In this document: positions 17,708 to 27,031 of the stretch, piece after piece | Position numbering within the stretch: the stretch's first letter is position 1 | Layout of the letters: every line of letters begins with the position of its first letter | NCBI GenBank assembly: GCA_024958655.1 | Contig: JANWUR010000019.1 | Coordinates: forward strand, 1-63,566 | Origin: Cyanobium sp. FGCU6 | Lineage (GTDB): Bacteria > Cyanobacteriota > Cyanobacteriia > PCC-6307 > Cyanobiaceae | DNA: 63,566 bases | Reading direction: 5' to 3' | Notes under the pieces: model-generated | Told to the model about the DNA's origin: nothing | What the model saw: only the letters and a program-made list of their open reading frames with translations | Database searches by the model: none | Position numbers and translations under genes: made by a program

Positions 17708-19273
17708 TCAGCCCGGGGCCAAACCCTGAGGCTGGCTCTCAGCGGCGACCCGCGCGTCCCGATCGAGGCCCTCCATGGCGCGGTGACGGATCTCCATCAC
17801 CTGGCCGAGATCCTGGGCGAGGCGCGGATGACGCTCCAGGGCCCGCTGCAGTCGTTCGGCCTCGATCACCAGAACCCGCAGATCCTCCGTCGCCCGCACG
17901 GTGCTGTCGGAGATGCGTTCGTGGAGCAGGGAAGCGCGCTCGCCGAACACCTCTCCCTTGGTGAGCACGCCGAGGATGCGGCTCCTGCCCCGGGCATCCA
18001 GCACCAGCAGTTCCGCCTCGCCCTCAAGAATCAGATAGAGCCCGTAAAGGGGCCTGCCCCGGTCGACCACCACCTCACCGGCCGCGTAATCACGCTCCTC
18101 GCAGGCTGCAGCGATCTCCTGCAGCAGCAGGGGCGGCAACACGGCGAAGCAGGAGCTGTCGCGCAGCACCTGCAGCCTTTCCTCCACGGCCTGCCGCTTG
18201 CTCGGAACCGCAGGGGAATAGGGCACCTCGCTCTGGATCGGATAGGGAATGGTGAGGCAGTGGCGGCGGGCCATGTACCAGAGGCGGGCCAGGAAATCCT
18301 TGCGAATCGCCTCCCCCTGGTCGCGATCACTGCAGCGGAACTCCACTTCGTAGGTGATGGCGAAATCGCCATAGGTGAGAACGTTCACCTCCGGCGGGGG
18401 GTTGGTTGCCACACCCTCCACCTCCAGGATCGTCTGCTGCAGCAGTTGCCGCACCCGGTTGGGTGGATCGTCGTAGGAGAAGCCGACGGTCACCGCGACC
18501 AGGAAGGAAGGTGTGGGACGGCTGAAGTTCTTGAAGCTGGTCTTGCCGAGTTCGGAGTTGGGAACGATCAGCAGCACATCGGCTGGCGTGAGCAGGTGCA
18601 CGGCCCGCCAGTTCACCTCCACCACCCTTCCCTGGTTGTCGCCGATCTCGATCCAGTCCCCCAGGCTGATCGGCTGCTCGGCCAGCAGCGCCACGCCCGA
18701 GAAGATGTTGCCGAGGCTGTCCTGCAGGGCCAGACCCAGCACCAGCGATCCCACGCCCAGGGCAGTGAGGAAACCGCCGAGATCGGCCCCCCACACGGTG
18801 GAGAGCACGATCGAGCATCCCACCAGCACCAGCACGGAGTTGACCAGGTTGCTCACCAGCCGGGGCACCTTGGCCTGCCAGCTGTCCGGTGGTGCGTCCT
18901 CGAACAGAACGCCCTTGAGCAGGGTGAGGGCGGCGTAGATGAAGCTGATCCACGCCAGGGTTTCCGCCAGGCGCACCGGCGTGCCGGTGCGCGGCAGACC
19001 GATCACCTTCCACAGCAGCACCAGCAGGGCGAGCGAGGGAAGCAGCAGGTTGCGCAGGTTGCCCAGCGCCGGGGCATAGGGCAGACGGCGGCGCTGCATC
19101 CAGCGGATGGCTTCACCGAGCAGCAGCATCGCCACTGGGAAGCCGAACACCAGGGTGCTGACCCAGCCGATCTGGTCCGCGGAGGACACCGCCACCGGGA
19201 TGGCCACGGCGGCGTCATGGGCAGGGGGTGGGGCATCGCCCCGGGTGGCGGCCAGGAGGAGATGCAGGCTCAT
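17708..19273 (-). CDS. MscS-type channel with C-terminal cyclic-nucleotide-binding-like domain
   Basis: The 521-residue protein has four N-terminal membrane segments, then the MscS pore/beta domain (LGVGSLVLGLALQDSLGNIF, then EQPISLGDWIEIGDNQGRVV) and a cytosolic domain, and ends with a CNB-like fold (residues ~400-505; GVLTKGEVFGERASLL). This is the arrangement of the bCNG subfamily of MscS channels. In the phosphate-binding cassette the usual Arg (R-[ST]-A before V-R-A) is replaced: the sequence reads ERISDSTVRA. ATG 19271-19273 overlaps the cyclase stop by 4 bp (ATGA). Confidence 0.88.
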   Translation of the reverse strand: MSLHLLLAATRGDAPPPAHDAAVAIPVAVSSADQIGWVSTLVFGFPVAMLLLGEAIRWMQRRRLPYAPALGNLRNLLLPSLALLVLLWKVIGLPRTGTPVRLAETLAWISFIYAALTLLKGVLFEDAPPDSWQAKVPRLVSNLVNSVLVLVGCSIVLSTVWGADLGGFLTALGVGSLVLGLALQDSLGNIFSGVALLAEQPISLGDWIEIGDNQGRVVEVNWRAVHLLTPADVLLIVPNSELGKTSFKNFSRPTPSFLVAVTVGFSYDDPPNRVRQLLQQTILEVEGVATNPPPEVNVLTYGDFAITYEVEFRCSDRDQGEAIRKDFLARLWYMARRHCLTIPYPIQSEVPYSPAVPSKRQAVEERLQVLRDSSCFAVLPPLLLQEIAAACEERDYAAGEVVVDRGRPLYGLYLILEGEAELLVLDARGRSRILGVLTKGEVFGERASLLHERISDSTVRATEDLRVLVIEAERLQRALERHPRLAQDLGQVMEIRHRAMEGLDRDARVAAESQPQGLAPG

Positions 19274-21462
19274 GAGCTGGTGCCGTCCATGGAAAGGGAG
19301 GGCGACGGCTCGGCTCCGGCGCCATCGCCTTCGGCGGCGTTCGCGGGAGCCTGCGGCGGTGGCTTGACCTGCCAGACCGGCAGCTCGCCCTGACCCTTCA
19401 CAGTGACGGGAGACATGCGATCGAACGCATAGAGACCGCTGAGGGCCACCACCACCGGCTCGCTCACCAGGATCACATCCTGCGGGGCTCCGGCGCCGAT
19501 GGCGCGGGCGATGGTGATGGTCTCGCCCCACACGTCGTAGTAGAAGCGGCTGCTGCCCACCACGCCGGCCGAAACGGACCCTGAATGGATGCCCACCGCC
19601 AGGGCGAGAGCCACGCTCCGCTTCTGGTTGAGGCGGGCGGTGATGCGGAGCATCTCCAGGCCGAAGTCGAGCGCGCGGCGCTCATGATCCACCCGGGGAA
19701 CCGTGAGACCGCAGACCGCCAGATAGCTCGAACCCACGCTGCGCAGCTTCTCCATGCCCAGGCGCTCGGCGGCCTCATCGAAGGCACCGATCAGCTCGTT
19801 CAGCAGCACGATGGTGTTCTCGGGCGCCGACTGCTGGGAGAGGACGTTGAGGCCGTCGATCTCGGCGAAGAGCACGGTGACGCTGGGGTGACTGTCGGCG
19901 ATGGTCTTCTCGCCACGCTTGAGACGCTCGGCGGTCTTGGCGGGCAGGATGCTGAGCAGCAGCCGGTCGTTTTCCGCCAGCTGGCTCTGGATCGAGCGCT
20001 CCCGGCTCGCGAGCTGATCGGCCATCTTGTTGAAGGACGTGGAGAGTTCACCGAACTCGTCCTCGGAGGTCACGCTCACCTGCACGTCGGTGTGGCCGGC
20101 GGCGACCTCATCGGTGGCACTCATCAGCCGGCGGATGGGTCTGACGAAGCTGCGGGCCAGGGTGAGCGCCAACAGGGTGAGCAGGGGGATCAGCAGCGCA
20201 CCCACCAGCAGCAACACCCGCGCCAGGTGCTGGACGCCGGCGAACAGTTCGGCCTGATCGATCTCCGCCAGCAGGACCCATTGGAAAGGTCCGAGCCGGA
20301 TCGGCTGGTAGGCGCCGATCACCGGCACTCCGCGGTAATCGACGTAGGCCGCTGTACCGGTCTTCCCTTCCAGGGCCCGCCGCACCCCTTCGGTGCGCAC
20401 CTCCTGGATCAGAAGCGGCGTGCCGGACGTCTCGATCTGGGCGATCCGCTCGGCGGGATAACCCCTTTTCCTGAGCAACTTCAGGAAGTCGCCGGGGTTC
20501 TCAAGGAATCCCCGCGGCGAGGAACGCAGCAGGGAATCCCTGCCCACCAGGTAGGTTTCACCAGTCTTGCCCAGGCCTACATCAGACCAGCGACGATTGC
20601 TCGTCATGGTGCGGTCCAGGGCGCGGTAGTCCAGCTGAAAGAGCAGGGCGCCGATGAAATTGTCGCCATCGAAGACGGTGGTGCCTGCAAACCTGGTTGG
20701 AACACCGAGGCCGGGCTTGTAATGCTCAAGGTCGCTCTGGGTGATGAACAGGGGATCGCGCGATTTCTTCACCTCCCGGAACACCTGCGCAGCAGCTGAA
20801 TCTGAGAAGGGCCCGTTCAAGAGGTTGGTGCCCAGATCAATTTCATTGGCCACGCTATAGACCACGTCACCCGTCTTGATGTCCACCAGCAGGATGTCCT
20901 GGTAGCCGTAGCGCTCGGCGATGCGCCGGAAGCGCGGGTGGAATTTCCTGTGGATAGTGCTCCATTGACTGCCATCTCCGGCATCATCAAGGTGCGCGGG
21001 TCTGGAGCGATGGGGATTGGAGGATACGTAGTGATACTTGAGGTAACGGGCGGGGGCAGAGGGAGGGAAATAGGTGGGTAGCCTCGGGTCGCCGCTGATA
21101 TTCTTTTTCAGCTTGGGCAGGAAGTCCTTGAGATAGAATTCCTCGAGCTCCTTCCTCTGGGCTGGGTTGATATCGGGCAGCTGGCTGTATGCCGGGGAGA
21201 ACTCCTTGACCGCCGTCACCGTCATCTGCGCTTCCGACATCGTCAGCACATGATCATCCAGTTTGCGGAAATAATCCTGCACCGCCTCCGCCCTGGCATT
21301 GCGCAGACCGATCAGCTGGTTGTAGCCCGCCTCGGTGAGCAGATGGCGGGCGATGCCGAAGCTCACAAAGCCGGTGAGCAGCAGGCTCGCCAGGCTCGCG
21401 AACAGCACCAGGGCCAGAAACTTGGACTGAACGCCGAACTTGCGACCGAACCTGGTGAGCAT
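19270..21462 (-). CDS. Membrane class III nucleotide cyclase homologue, catalytic residues lost
   Basis: From ATG 21462 the protein is 730 residues (GTG 21483 would add 7): an N-terminal membrane anchor, a long periplasmic dCACHE-like sensor (~60-380), a second membrane segment, HAMP (SFVRPIRRLMSATDEVAAG) and a class III cyclase domain (~525-690). The domain fold is clear (TVLFAEIDGL, YYDVWGETITIARAIG). However, the first metal Asp is Glu (FAEIDG), the second is Ser (SVGSSYLAV instead of GD), and the catalytic Asn and Arg are Thr and Ala (ETITIARAI against DTVNLASRL). It looks like a pseudocyclase. It is coupled to the downstream MscS channel. Confidence 0.88.
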   Translation of the reverse strand: MLTRFGRKFGVQSKFLALVLFASLASLLLTGFVSFGIARHLLTEAGYNQLIGLRNARAEAVQDYFRKLDDHVLTMSEAQMTVTAVKEFSPAYSQLPDINPAQRKELEEFYLKDFLPKLKKNISGDPRLPTYFPPSAPARYLKYHYVSSNPHRSRPAHLDDAGDGSQWSTIHRKFHPRFRRIAERYGYQDILLVDIKTGDVVYSVANEIDLGTNLLNGPFSDSAAAQVFREVKKSRDPLFITQSDLEHYKPGLGVPTRFAGTTVFDGDNFIGALLFQLDYRALDRTMTSNRRWSDVGLGKTGETYLVGRDSLLRSSPRGFLENPGDFLKLLRKRGYPAERIAQIETSGTPLLIQEVRTEGVRRALEGKTGTAAYVDYRGVPVIGAYQPIRLGPFQWVLLAEIDQAELFAGVQHLARVLLLVGALLIPLLTLLALTLARSFVRPIRRLMSATDEVAAGHTDVQVSVTSEDEFGELSTSFNKMADQLASRERSIQSQLAENDRLLLSILPAKTAERLKRGEKTIADSHPSVTVLFAEIDGLNVLSQQSAPENTIVLLNELIGAFDEAAERLGMEKLRSVGSSYLAVCGLTVPRVDHERRALDFGLEMLRITARLNQKRSVALALAVGIHSGSVSAGVVGSSRFYYDVWGETITIARAIGAGAPQDVILVSEPVVVALSGLYAFDRMSPVTVKGQGELPVWQVKPPPQAPANAAEGDGAGAEPSPSLSMDGTSS

Positions 21463-21891
21463 GGCGTTCGGCAGCGGCTGCACTCTCGGCAGAACCTTAA
21501 CCTAGTTGCCTTGACATGGATTTGACAAAATCGGCGGATGGGAGGCTGCAGCAGGGGATTTCGCCGCTGCCATCCAGCCGCTTCGCTTTCCCACGCTCCT
21601 GAGCAGGACGACGGCCCTGCAATCACCGGATTCACTCGGTTTGCAGCGGAGGCGCACCGCTTGATCCACGACGAGCTCGGTTCCGGTCACCACCCTCACA
21701 CACGGCGGCACCGCGCCATGCACCATCAGGTTGATGGTCTGAGGCCCCAGATTCACCCTCTCATTAACACTGCAACCACACACTGCAGCGTTTCGACAGA
21801 CCTGCCGATGCGCACCTTGCTGGTTGCCATCCCGCCGGCAGCACCCCGCCAGTTGCTGGTCCACCACCGAAATCACAGGAGCGCAGGCCTC
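21463..21891. other. Gene-free stretch upstream of the cyclase
   Basis: No convincing gene is seen. On the minus strand near 21530, TTGTCA followed about 18 bases later by TAGGTT is a weak promoter candidate for the cyclase gene. The remainder, up to the miaB relic, has only short frames without recognisable products. Confidence 0.5.
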
Positions 21892-22230
21892 GTGCACCGG
21901 ATCGGTGAGCAGCCAGCTGCCGGCCCGAGGTCCTCCGGCTGTGGATGGAGGGCCTCACCATCAATGCCTGCGGCCGCGACGTGCCGAGCATCACCCCCTG
22001 GGGGCGCCGCCGCCACACCCTCAACGCTACCCCGCCACATCAGCTTCGGCCGGTCGTCTCCCCTGGCGAACTGCCGAAGACCTGCGAGGTCTTCCGCATC
22101 CCCCTTCAGCGCTGCGACAACGAGGTGCTGCAGGCGATGTCGAGGTGCTGCGGACGATGAACCTGGGGTCCATGGACGAGCGCGACGGCCGCATCACCGA
22201 CCGCTTCCGCGAGTGCCCGCTCGCTCAGGG
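21892..22230 (+). pseudogene. Decayed internal fragment of miaB
   Basis: Several short stretches match the intact miaB at 16294 in order. INACGRDVPSITPWGRRRHTL matches [36 protein letters not shown] matches [15 protein letters not shown], and NEVLQAMSR matches DEVLRAMAR. Upstream, DNA around 21892-21945 also matches the [16 protein letters not shown] region. The fragment lacks the start, the iron-sulfur cysteines and the TRAM domain and carries deletions and frameshifts. Confidence 0.85.
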
Positions 22231-22255
22231 GCATCGCCGCTCCTGCCTAGAGTTG

Positions 22256-23272
22256 ATGGCGATTCACCTGGCCATGGTCACCGAGCCCCATCCCCCCCAG
22301 CAACTGCTGGTCATGCCGGATGACGGGGCCGAGGCGGTCCTGGCGCTGGTGGAGCAGGCCCGCAGCCAGCTCCTGATCAAGCAGTTCAAGCTCAGCTCAC
22401 AGGCTGTGCTGGAGGCCCTGCGCCGCTCCCGCGAGCGGGGCGTGGAGGTGAGGGTGATGCTCAACCCCCACACCTCCGGCGGCGATCGCTGGAACGACGA
22501 GTCGTTCGCGTGTCTGCAGGGATGGGGAATCGCCACGACCTGGTCGAGCGAGGCCTTCCCGGTCACCCACGAGAAGTCGATGGTGATCGACCGGCAGGCC
22601 GCCCTGGTGGCCACCTTCAACCTGGCCGACAAGTACTTCAGCGAAACCCGTGACTACGGGGTGGTGAGTTGCGACCCGGCGGTGGTTTCGCAGGTGGCGG
22701 CCGGCTTCGAGGCCGACTGGCACCGCACCTTCTTCGAGCCCGATCTGGGGGTGGGCCTGGTCTGGAGCAGCGCCCACAGCCGCGGCCAGATGGCCCGGGT
22801 GATCGACACCGCCCGCCGCACCCTCTGGATCCAGCATCCGAAGTTCGTGGATGCGGTGATCCTCGAGCGGATCATCTGCGCCCGGGAGCGGGGCGTGAAG
22901 GTGCGGGTGCTGTGCGGGGGCAAGCACGGTGTCAGCGACTGGGACATCTACGACACCTTCTCCTCTCTGCGGGTGATGCAGCGCTTCGGCGTCAAGGTGC
23001 GCCGCCAGAAGCACCTCAAGCTGCACGCCAAGCTGATCCTGGTGGATGGCGCCTACGCCCTCACCGGCTCGATGAACATCGACCGCAGCGCCTTCGATCT
23101 GCGCCGCGAACTCGGCATCGAGACCGATGCCCCCGCAGTGGTGAAGCGTCTGCGGCAGATCTTCGAACACGACTGGGAGCAGGCCAGCCGCTACCACGCC
23201 CCCGACCCCCTCGATCCCAGCCAGCACGAGGAGGGGGAACTGCCGCCCGACCCCCACTTCGTGCACGACTGA
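22256..23272 (+). CDS. Phospholipase D-like protein (two HKD motifs)
   Basis: The 338-residue protein has two HxKx4D motifs, HEKSMVIDRQAALVATFN and HAKLILVDGAYALTGSMN, each with the Asn that completes the HKD site, so a hydrolase or transphosphatidylase activity is plausible. Cardiolipin synthase is the nearest fit, but no membrane segments are present at the N-terminus. ATG 22256 and ATG 22274 are both possible starts; upstream frame is miaB relic. The chromate transporter follows immediately. Confidence 0.8.
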   Translation: MAIHLAMVTEPHPPQQLLVMPDDGAEAVLALVEQARSQLLIKQFKLSSQAVLEALRRSRERGVEVRVMLNPHTSGGDRWNDESFACLQGWGIATTWSSEAFPVTHEKSMVIDRQAALVATFNLADKYFSETRDYGVVSCDPAVVSQVAAGFEADWHRTFFEPDLGVGLVWSSAHSRGQMARVIDTARRTLWIQHPKFVDAVILERIICARERGVKVRVLCGGKHGVSDWDIYDTFSSLRVMQRFGVKVRRQKHLKLHAKLILVDGAYALTGSMNIDRSAFDLRRELGIETDAPAVVKRLRQIFEHDWEQASRYHAPDPLDPSQHEEGELPPDPHFVHD

Positions 23273-23884
23273 ATGGCCGACCCCGTCGCTTCCCCACCAC
23301 TGCCCGTCCCGGCGCCCGCACCGCCGCTCTCGCCACCGCCTTCGCTGCCGCAGCTGTTCACCGGCATGCTGCAGGTGGCCCTCTCCTCCTTCGGCGGCGG
23401 GCTGTCGGTGTGGAGCCAGCGGATCGTGGTGGAGCGGCGCCGCTGGCTGCGCAACGAGGACTTCCTCACCGGCTACACCGTGGCCCGGCTGCTGCCGGGC
23501 CCGAATCAGATCAACCTGGCCGTCTACATCGGCACCTTCCTGCACGGCCTTCCCGGGGCCCTGGTGGCCCTGGCCGGCATGCTCGTGATCCCCTTCGCCC
23601 TGCTGATGGGGCTGGGCATGGTCTATCTCTCCTTTCAGAGCCTGCCCCTGGTGGATCGGCTGCTCGACGGCATGGTGGCGGTGGCGGCGGGCCTGGCCCT
23701 GTCGATGGGCTTCAAGATCCTTCCCGACTACCGGGCCGATCCGGTGGCCCTCGGCCTGGCGACCGTGGTGGTCGTGGCGATGACCGTGTTCCATGTGCGA
23801 CTCGTGCCCCTGCTGCTGGTGATCTCCCCCCTGGCGATGGCCTGGTACTGGCCCCGGCAGGGGGGAAGGGGCGAGAGGCCGTGA
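23273..23884 (+). CDS. Chromate transporter, N-terminal half protein (ChrA family)
   Basis: The 203-residue membrane protein carries the CHR domain: LFTGMLQVALSSFGGGLSVW, LTGYTVARLLPGPNQINLAV and several hydrophobic segments. It is a short ChrA half that acts as a dimer with the next protein. A 30-residue Pro-rich leader precedes the first membrane helix. It begins directly after the PLD stop. Confidence 0.88.
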   Translation: MADPVASPPLPVPAPAPPLSPPPSLPQLFTGMLQVALSSFGGGLSVWSQRIVVERRRWLRNEDFLTGYTVARLLPGPNQINLAVYIGTFLHGLPGALVALAGMLVIPFALLMGLGMVYLSFQSLPLVDRLLDGMVAVAAGLALSMGFKILPDYRADPVALGLATVVVVAMTVFHVRLVPLLLVISPLAMAWYWPRQGGRGERP

Positions 23885-24492
23885 TCCCGCTCTCGCTGCT
23901 GGGCCTGCTCGGCGCCACCTGCACGCCGGCCCGCCTGAGCGATCTGGGCCAGCTTCTGCGCGTGCTGGGCACCTTCCTCGGGCTTTCGCTGTTCTCGATC
24001 GGCGGCGGCAACACCCTGCTCAGCGAGTACCACCACATCAGCGTCAACCAGTTCTGCTGGCTCAGCTCCGCCCAGTTCGCCGATCTCTATGCCCTGGCGG
24101 AGGCGGCACCCGGCCCGAGCTCGATGCTGGTGGGTCTGCTGGGGATGGCCGCCGCCTGGAAGGAGGGTCCGCTCTGGGCCCTGCTCTCAGCCTGCGCCGC
24201 CGAGGTGGCGATCCTGCTGCCCTCCACCCTGCTGGTGGTGGTGGCCTGCCTGGGCTGGAACCGCTTCCGCGACTCCCCCTGGCGCCGGGCCTTCGAGCGG
24301 GGCATGGGGCCGATCACCCTGGGGGTGCTGTTCGCCGTGGGGCTGAAGATCCTGCGGCTCTCGGATCCCAACCCTGCCGCCCTGGTGGTGTCGCTGCTGT
24401 CGTGCGTGCTGGTGCTGCGCACCCGGATCTCTCCGCTGGGGATGATGGCGGCGGCGGCCGTGCTCGGCGGCTTCGGCATCTTCCGCCACTGA
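23881..24492 (+). CDS. Chromate transporter, C-terminal half protein (ChrA family)
   Basis: GTG 23881 overlaps the previous stop by 4 bp (GTGA). The 203-residue protein has the CHR domain features LGTFLGLSLFSIGGGNTLLS and ALAEAAPGPSSMLVGLLG. Together the two genes make a short-chain CHR pair of inverted-half type. Whether chromate, sulfate or another anion is the real substrate is unknown. Confidence 0.87.
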   Translation: MIPLSLLGLLGATCTPARLSDLGQLLRVLGTFLGLSLFSIGGGNTLLSEYHHISVNQFCWLSSAQFADLYALAEAAPGPSSMLVGLLGMAAAWKEGPLWALLSACAAEVAILLPSTLLVVVACLGWNRFRDSPWRRAFERGMGPITLGVLFAVGLKILRLSDPNPAALVVSLLSCVLVLRTRISPLGMMAAAAVLGGFGIFRH

Positions 24493-24590
24493 CTCCCGCC
24501 GGTTCCCCCGCGACTGATCTCAGCCGCAGCACCCCTGGCCAGCGGGCGGATCACTGATACCGTTTGGCGCCTGAACCCCACGCCCGCCCG

Positions 24591-25688
24591 ATGAGCAGCC
24601 GCCCCTCCCCCACGCTGGTGGGCCTGCTGTTCGGTGGCGCTTCCGATGAACATGCGGTGTCGATCCGCTCGGCGGCCACGGTGCTGGCCGCCCTGCAGTC
24701 GGGAGCCAATCGCGAGCGCTATCAGGTGAGGTGCTTCTACATCGACCGGCAGGGTCGCTGGTGGCCGCCCGCGGTGGCCCAGGCGGTGGTTGAGCGGGGC
24801 ACCCCTGCGGAAGCGGCAGGCCTGCCGGCCGATCCCCTCCCGAGCGGCTTCCGCGGCTTCCCCGAAGGAGCTCTTGACGTGGAGGTGTGGTTCCCGGTGC
24901 TGCATGGCCCCAACGGCGAGGACGGCACGATCCAGGGGCTGTTCACCCTGATGCAGGTTCCCTTCGTGGGCTCCGGGGTGCTGGGTTCGGCGGTGGGGAT
25001 GGACAAGCAGGCGATGAAGGCGGCCTTCGCCGCCGCCGGCCTGCCCCAGGTGCCCTATCTCTGCGTTTCGGCGGCGGAGCTGGCCGGCGACGGCGAGGGC
25101 CTGCTCGATCGGCTCGAGGCGCGGCTGGGCTATCCCTGCTTCGTCAAGCCGGCCAACATGGGCTCCTCGGTAGGCATCAGCAAGGCCACCGACCGGGCCA
25201 GCCTGCTGGCCGGGCTGCACACGGCGGCCGCCCTGGATCCCCGCCTGGTGGTGGAGCAGGGGGTGACGGCGCGGGAACTGGAATGCGCCGTGCTCGGCAC
25301 CCGCAGCCTGCAGGCCTCGGTGCTCGGCGAGATCCGCTTCGATGCCGACTGGTACGACTACAAAACGAAATACAGCGAAGGGCTGAGCCACACCGTGATC
25401 CCGGCCGAGGTTCCGCCAGCGCTGGCGGGGCAGGCGCGCGCCATGGCCGTCGAAGCCTGCCGGGCGGTGGGCGCCAGCGGCCTGTCGCGGGTGGATTTCT
25501 TCCTTGAGGAGGCCAGCGGCTCGCTGTGGCTCAACGAGATCAACACCCTGCCGGGCTTCACCCCCCAGAGCATGTACCCGATGCTGTGGGAGGCGAGCGG
25601 GGTCTCGCGGGAGCAGCTCGTCCACCAACTGGTGCAGGAAGCGAGAGAATCCCTGCACGGAACTCCCGAAGGAGGTGGCGCGGCATGA
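24591..25688 (+). CDS. ddl: D-alanine--D-alanine ligase
   Basis: Ddl makes the D-Ala-D-Ala end of the peptidoglycan precursor. The 365-residue ATP-grasp protein has [51 protein letters not shown] and [16 protein letters not shown] 24591 is chosen; the upstream frame has a short non-homologous extension. Its stop overlaps the next start (ATGA). Confidence 0.96.
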   Translation: MSSRPSPTLVGLLFGGASDEHAVSIRSAATVLAALQSGANRERYQVRCFYIDRQGRWWPPAVAQAVVERGTPAEAAGLPADPLPSGFRGFPEGALDVEVWFPVLHGPNGEDGTIQGLFTLMQVPFVGSGVLGSAVGMDKQAMKAAFAAAGLPQVPYLCVSAAELAGDGEGLLDRLEARLGYPCFVKPANMGSSVGISKATDRASLLAGLHTAAALDPRLVVEQGVTARELECAVLGTRSLQASVLGEIRFDADWYDYKTKYSEGLSHTVIPAEVPPALAGQARAMAVEACRAVGASGLSRVDFFLEEASGSLWLNEINTLPGFTPQSMYPMLWEASGVSREQLVHQLVQEARESLHGTPEGGGAA

Positions 25689-26095
25689 CTCATGGGCTGC
25701 TCTGGATCCCTTTGCTGCTGGTGTTCGTGCTGCTCACGGCACTGGGCTGGCTGGAACGACGCCGCCAGCAGCTGTTCCGTGCCTGGGCGGCGGGCGCGGA
25801 GCTGGCCAAGCTCGACAGCTGCGGCGCCGCCCGCCTGGTGGATGGGGTGCTGAGCTGGTGCCGCTTCGAGTCCGGGAGCTTCCAGGAGCCTGAAAGCTTC
25901 GTGATCAAGCAGCTGGAGCTGGTGGAGCTGCTGTCTCTGGGCTCCGGCGAGGCGCCGCTCACCGAGGAGAGCCAGGGGGCCTGCCGGCTGCGCCTGGTGG
26001 GTGGCGGCGTTCAGAAGGATCTTCCCTTCGCTGATGCCCAGCGGGCGCGGCGCTGGATCGATGAACTGATGGCCCGGTCCCGCTGCGAACTGTGA
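25685..26095 (+). CDS. Conserved cyanobacterial protein between ddl and ftsQ
   Basis: The 136-residue protein has one N-terminal membrane helix ([18 protein letters not shown]), then a soluble domain ([19 protein letters not shown] region). It overlaps ddl by 4 bp and ftsQ by 4 bp (GTGA). The same-position gene occurs in related cyanobacteria as far as I recall; function is unknown, though its place suggests a role in cell wall or division. Confidence 0.75.
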   Translation: MTHGLLWIPLLLVFVLLTALGWLERRRQQLFRAWAAGAELAKLDSCGAARLVDGVLSWCRFESGSFQEPESFVIKQLELVELLSLGSGEAPLTEESQGACRLRLVGGGVQKDLPFADAQRARRWIDELMARSRCEL

Positions 26096-26931
26096 GCAGC
26101 TCCCCCCTTCCCCCCGGTGCCGCCCGGCGCAAGCAGCTGAGGCAGCAGCGGCAGGCCGAACGGCTTCGTCAGCTCTGGCAGCTGGTCGCCTTCAGCGCCA
26201 TCGCCACCGGGCTCGGTTGGGTTCTGCTCAAGGAGGGCTGGAACCTCCGCGATGCCTCGCAGGTGGAGGTGGTGGGCAGCGAGCTTGTGAGCCGCGATCA
26301 GGTGATCGAGGCCGCCGGCCTGCGGTTCCCCCAACCCCTGCTCACCCTCCAGCCGCGGGAGCTGGGCAGCACCCTCTCCCAGGCCCTGCCGGTGGAGCGT
26401 GTGCAGGTGACCCGCGCGATCCTGCCGCCCAGGCTGCGGGTGGAGCTGGTGGACCGGGAAGCGGTGGCCCGTGCGGAACGGCGCACACCGCAGGGCCCTG
26501 AGCTGGGCTACGTCGACCGTCTCGGCAGCTGGATCAGCACCCGCCAGCACGACGGTGTGAAGGTGAAGGGAGATCTGAAGCTGCGGGTGGTGGGGTGGAC
26601 CGAGCGCCACCGCCCCGCCCTGGCGCGCGTTCTGGCCCGGCGTGAGCAGCTGGGCGCCGGTCTGCAGGAGGTGCGCTTCGAGCCCGACGGCAGCCTGTGG
26701 CTGGTCACCGCCCCCCTGGGACGGATGCGTCTCGGCCCCTCCGACAACCAGGTCGACCGGCGCCTGGAGGTGGCCAGCCATCTGCTCAGCACCCTGCCCG
26801 CCCGCCTCGGGGGAAGGGCGCCGCGCCTGATCGACCTCAGCGATCCGGAACAGCCCGAGCTCAGCCTGCCCGGCGGGGCCAGCGCGCCGGGCGGCACCTC
26901 CCTGGCCGGACCACCGCGCGGAGGCCAGTAG
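26092..26931 (+). CDS. ftsQ: Cell division protein FtsQ
   Basis: FtsQ is a bitopic inner-membrane divisome protein. The 279-residue product has a basic cytosolic N-terminus (RRKQLRQQRQ), one membrane segment (~residues 35-52) and the POTRA domain (VEVVGSELVSRDQVIEAAGL, then the FtsQ-type beta domain to about 230). GTG 26092 overlaps the previous stop. It lies 100 bp before ftsZ. Confidence 0.88.
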   Translation: MSSSPLPPGAARRKQLRQQRQAERLRQLWQLVAFSAIATGLGWVLLKEGWNLRDASQVEVVGSELVSRDQVIEAAGLRFPQPLLTLQPRELGSTLSQALPVERVQVTRAILPPRLRVELVDREAVARAERRTPQGPELGYVDRLGSWISTRQHDGVKVKGDLKLRVVGWTERHRPALARVLARREQLGAGLQEVRFEPDGSLWLVTAPLGRMRLGPSDNQVDRRLEVASHLLSTLPARLGGRAPRLIDLSDPEQPELSLPGGASAPGGTSLAGPPRGGQ

Positions 26932-27031
26932 ACCAGCGGCGGACAGCCAACCCACACAGCCCATTGCCCTCAGAGGCGATCGGGGTCAAGCTGACTCCCT
27001 TCCGGGGCCCAGGGTCCCTGCCACCGACATA

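Noticed and set aside
19270..21462. Annotation as a functional adenylate or guanylate cyclase
   Set aside because: Domain order fits, but both metal Asp and the Asn/Arg pair are replaced, so I call it a homologue only.
22256..23272. Cardiolipin synthase
   Set aside because: Both HKD motifs are there, but there is no N-terminal membrane hairpin, so only PLD-like is claimed.
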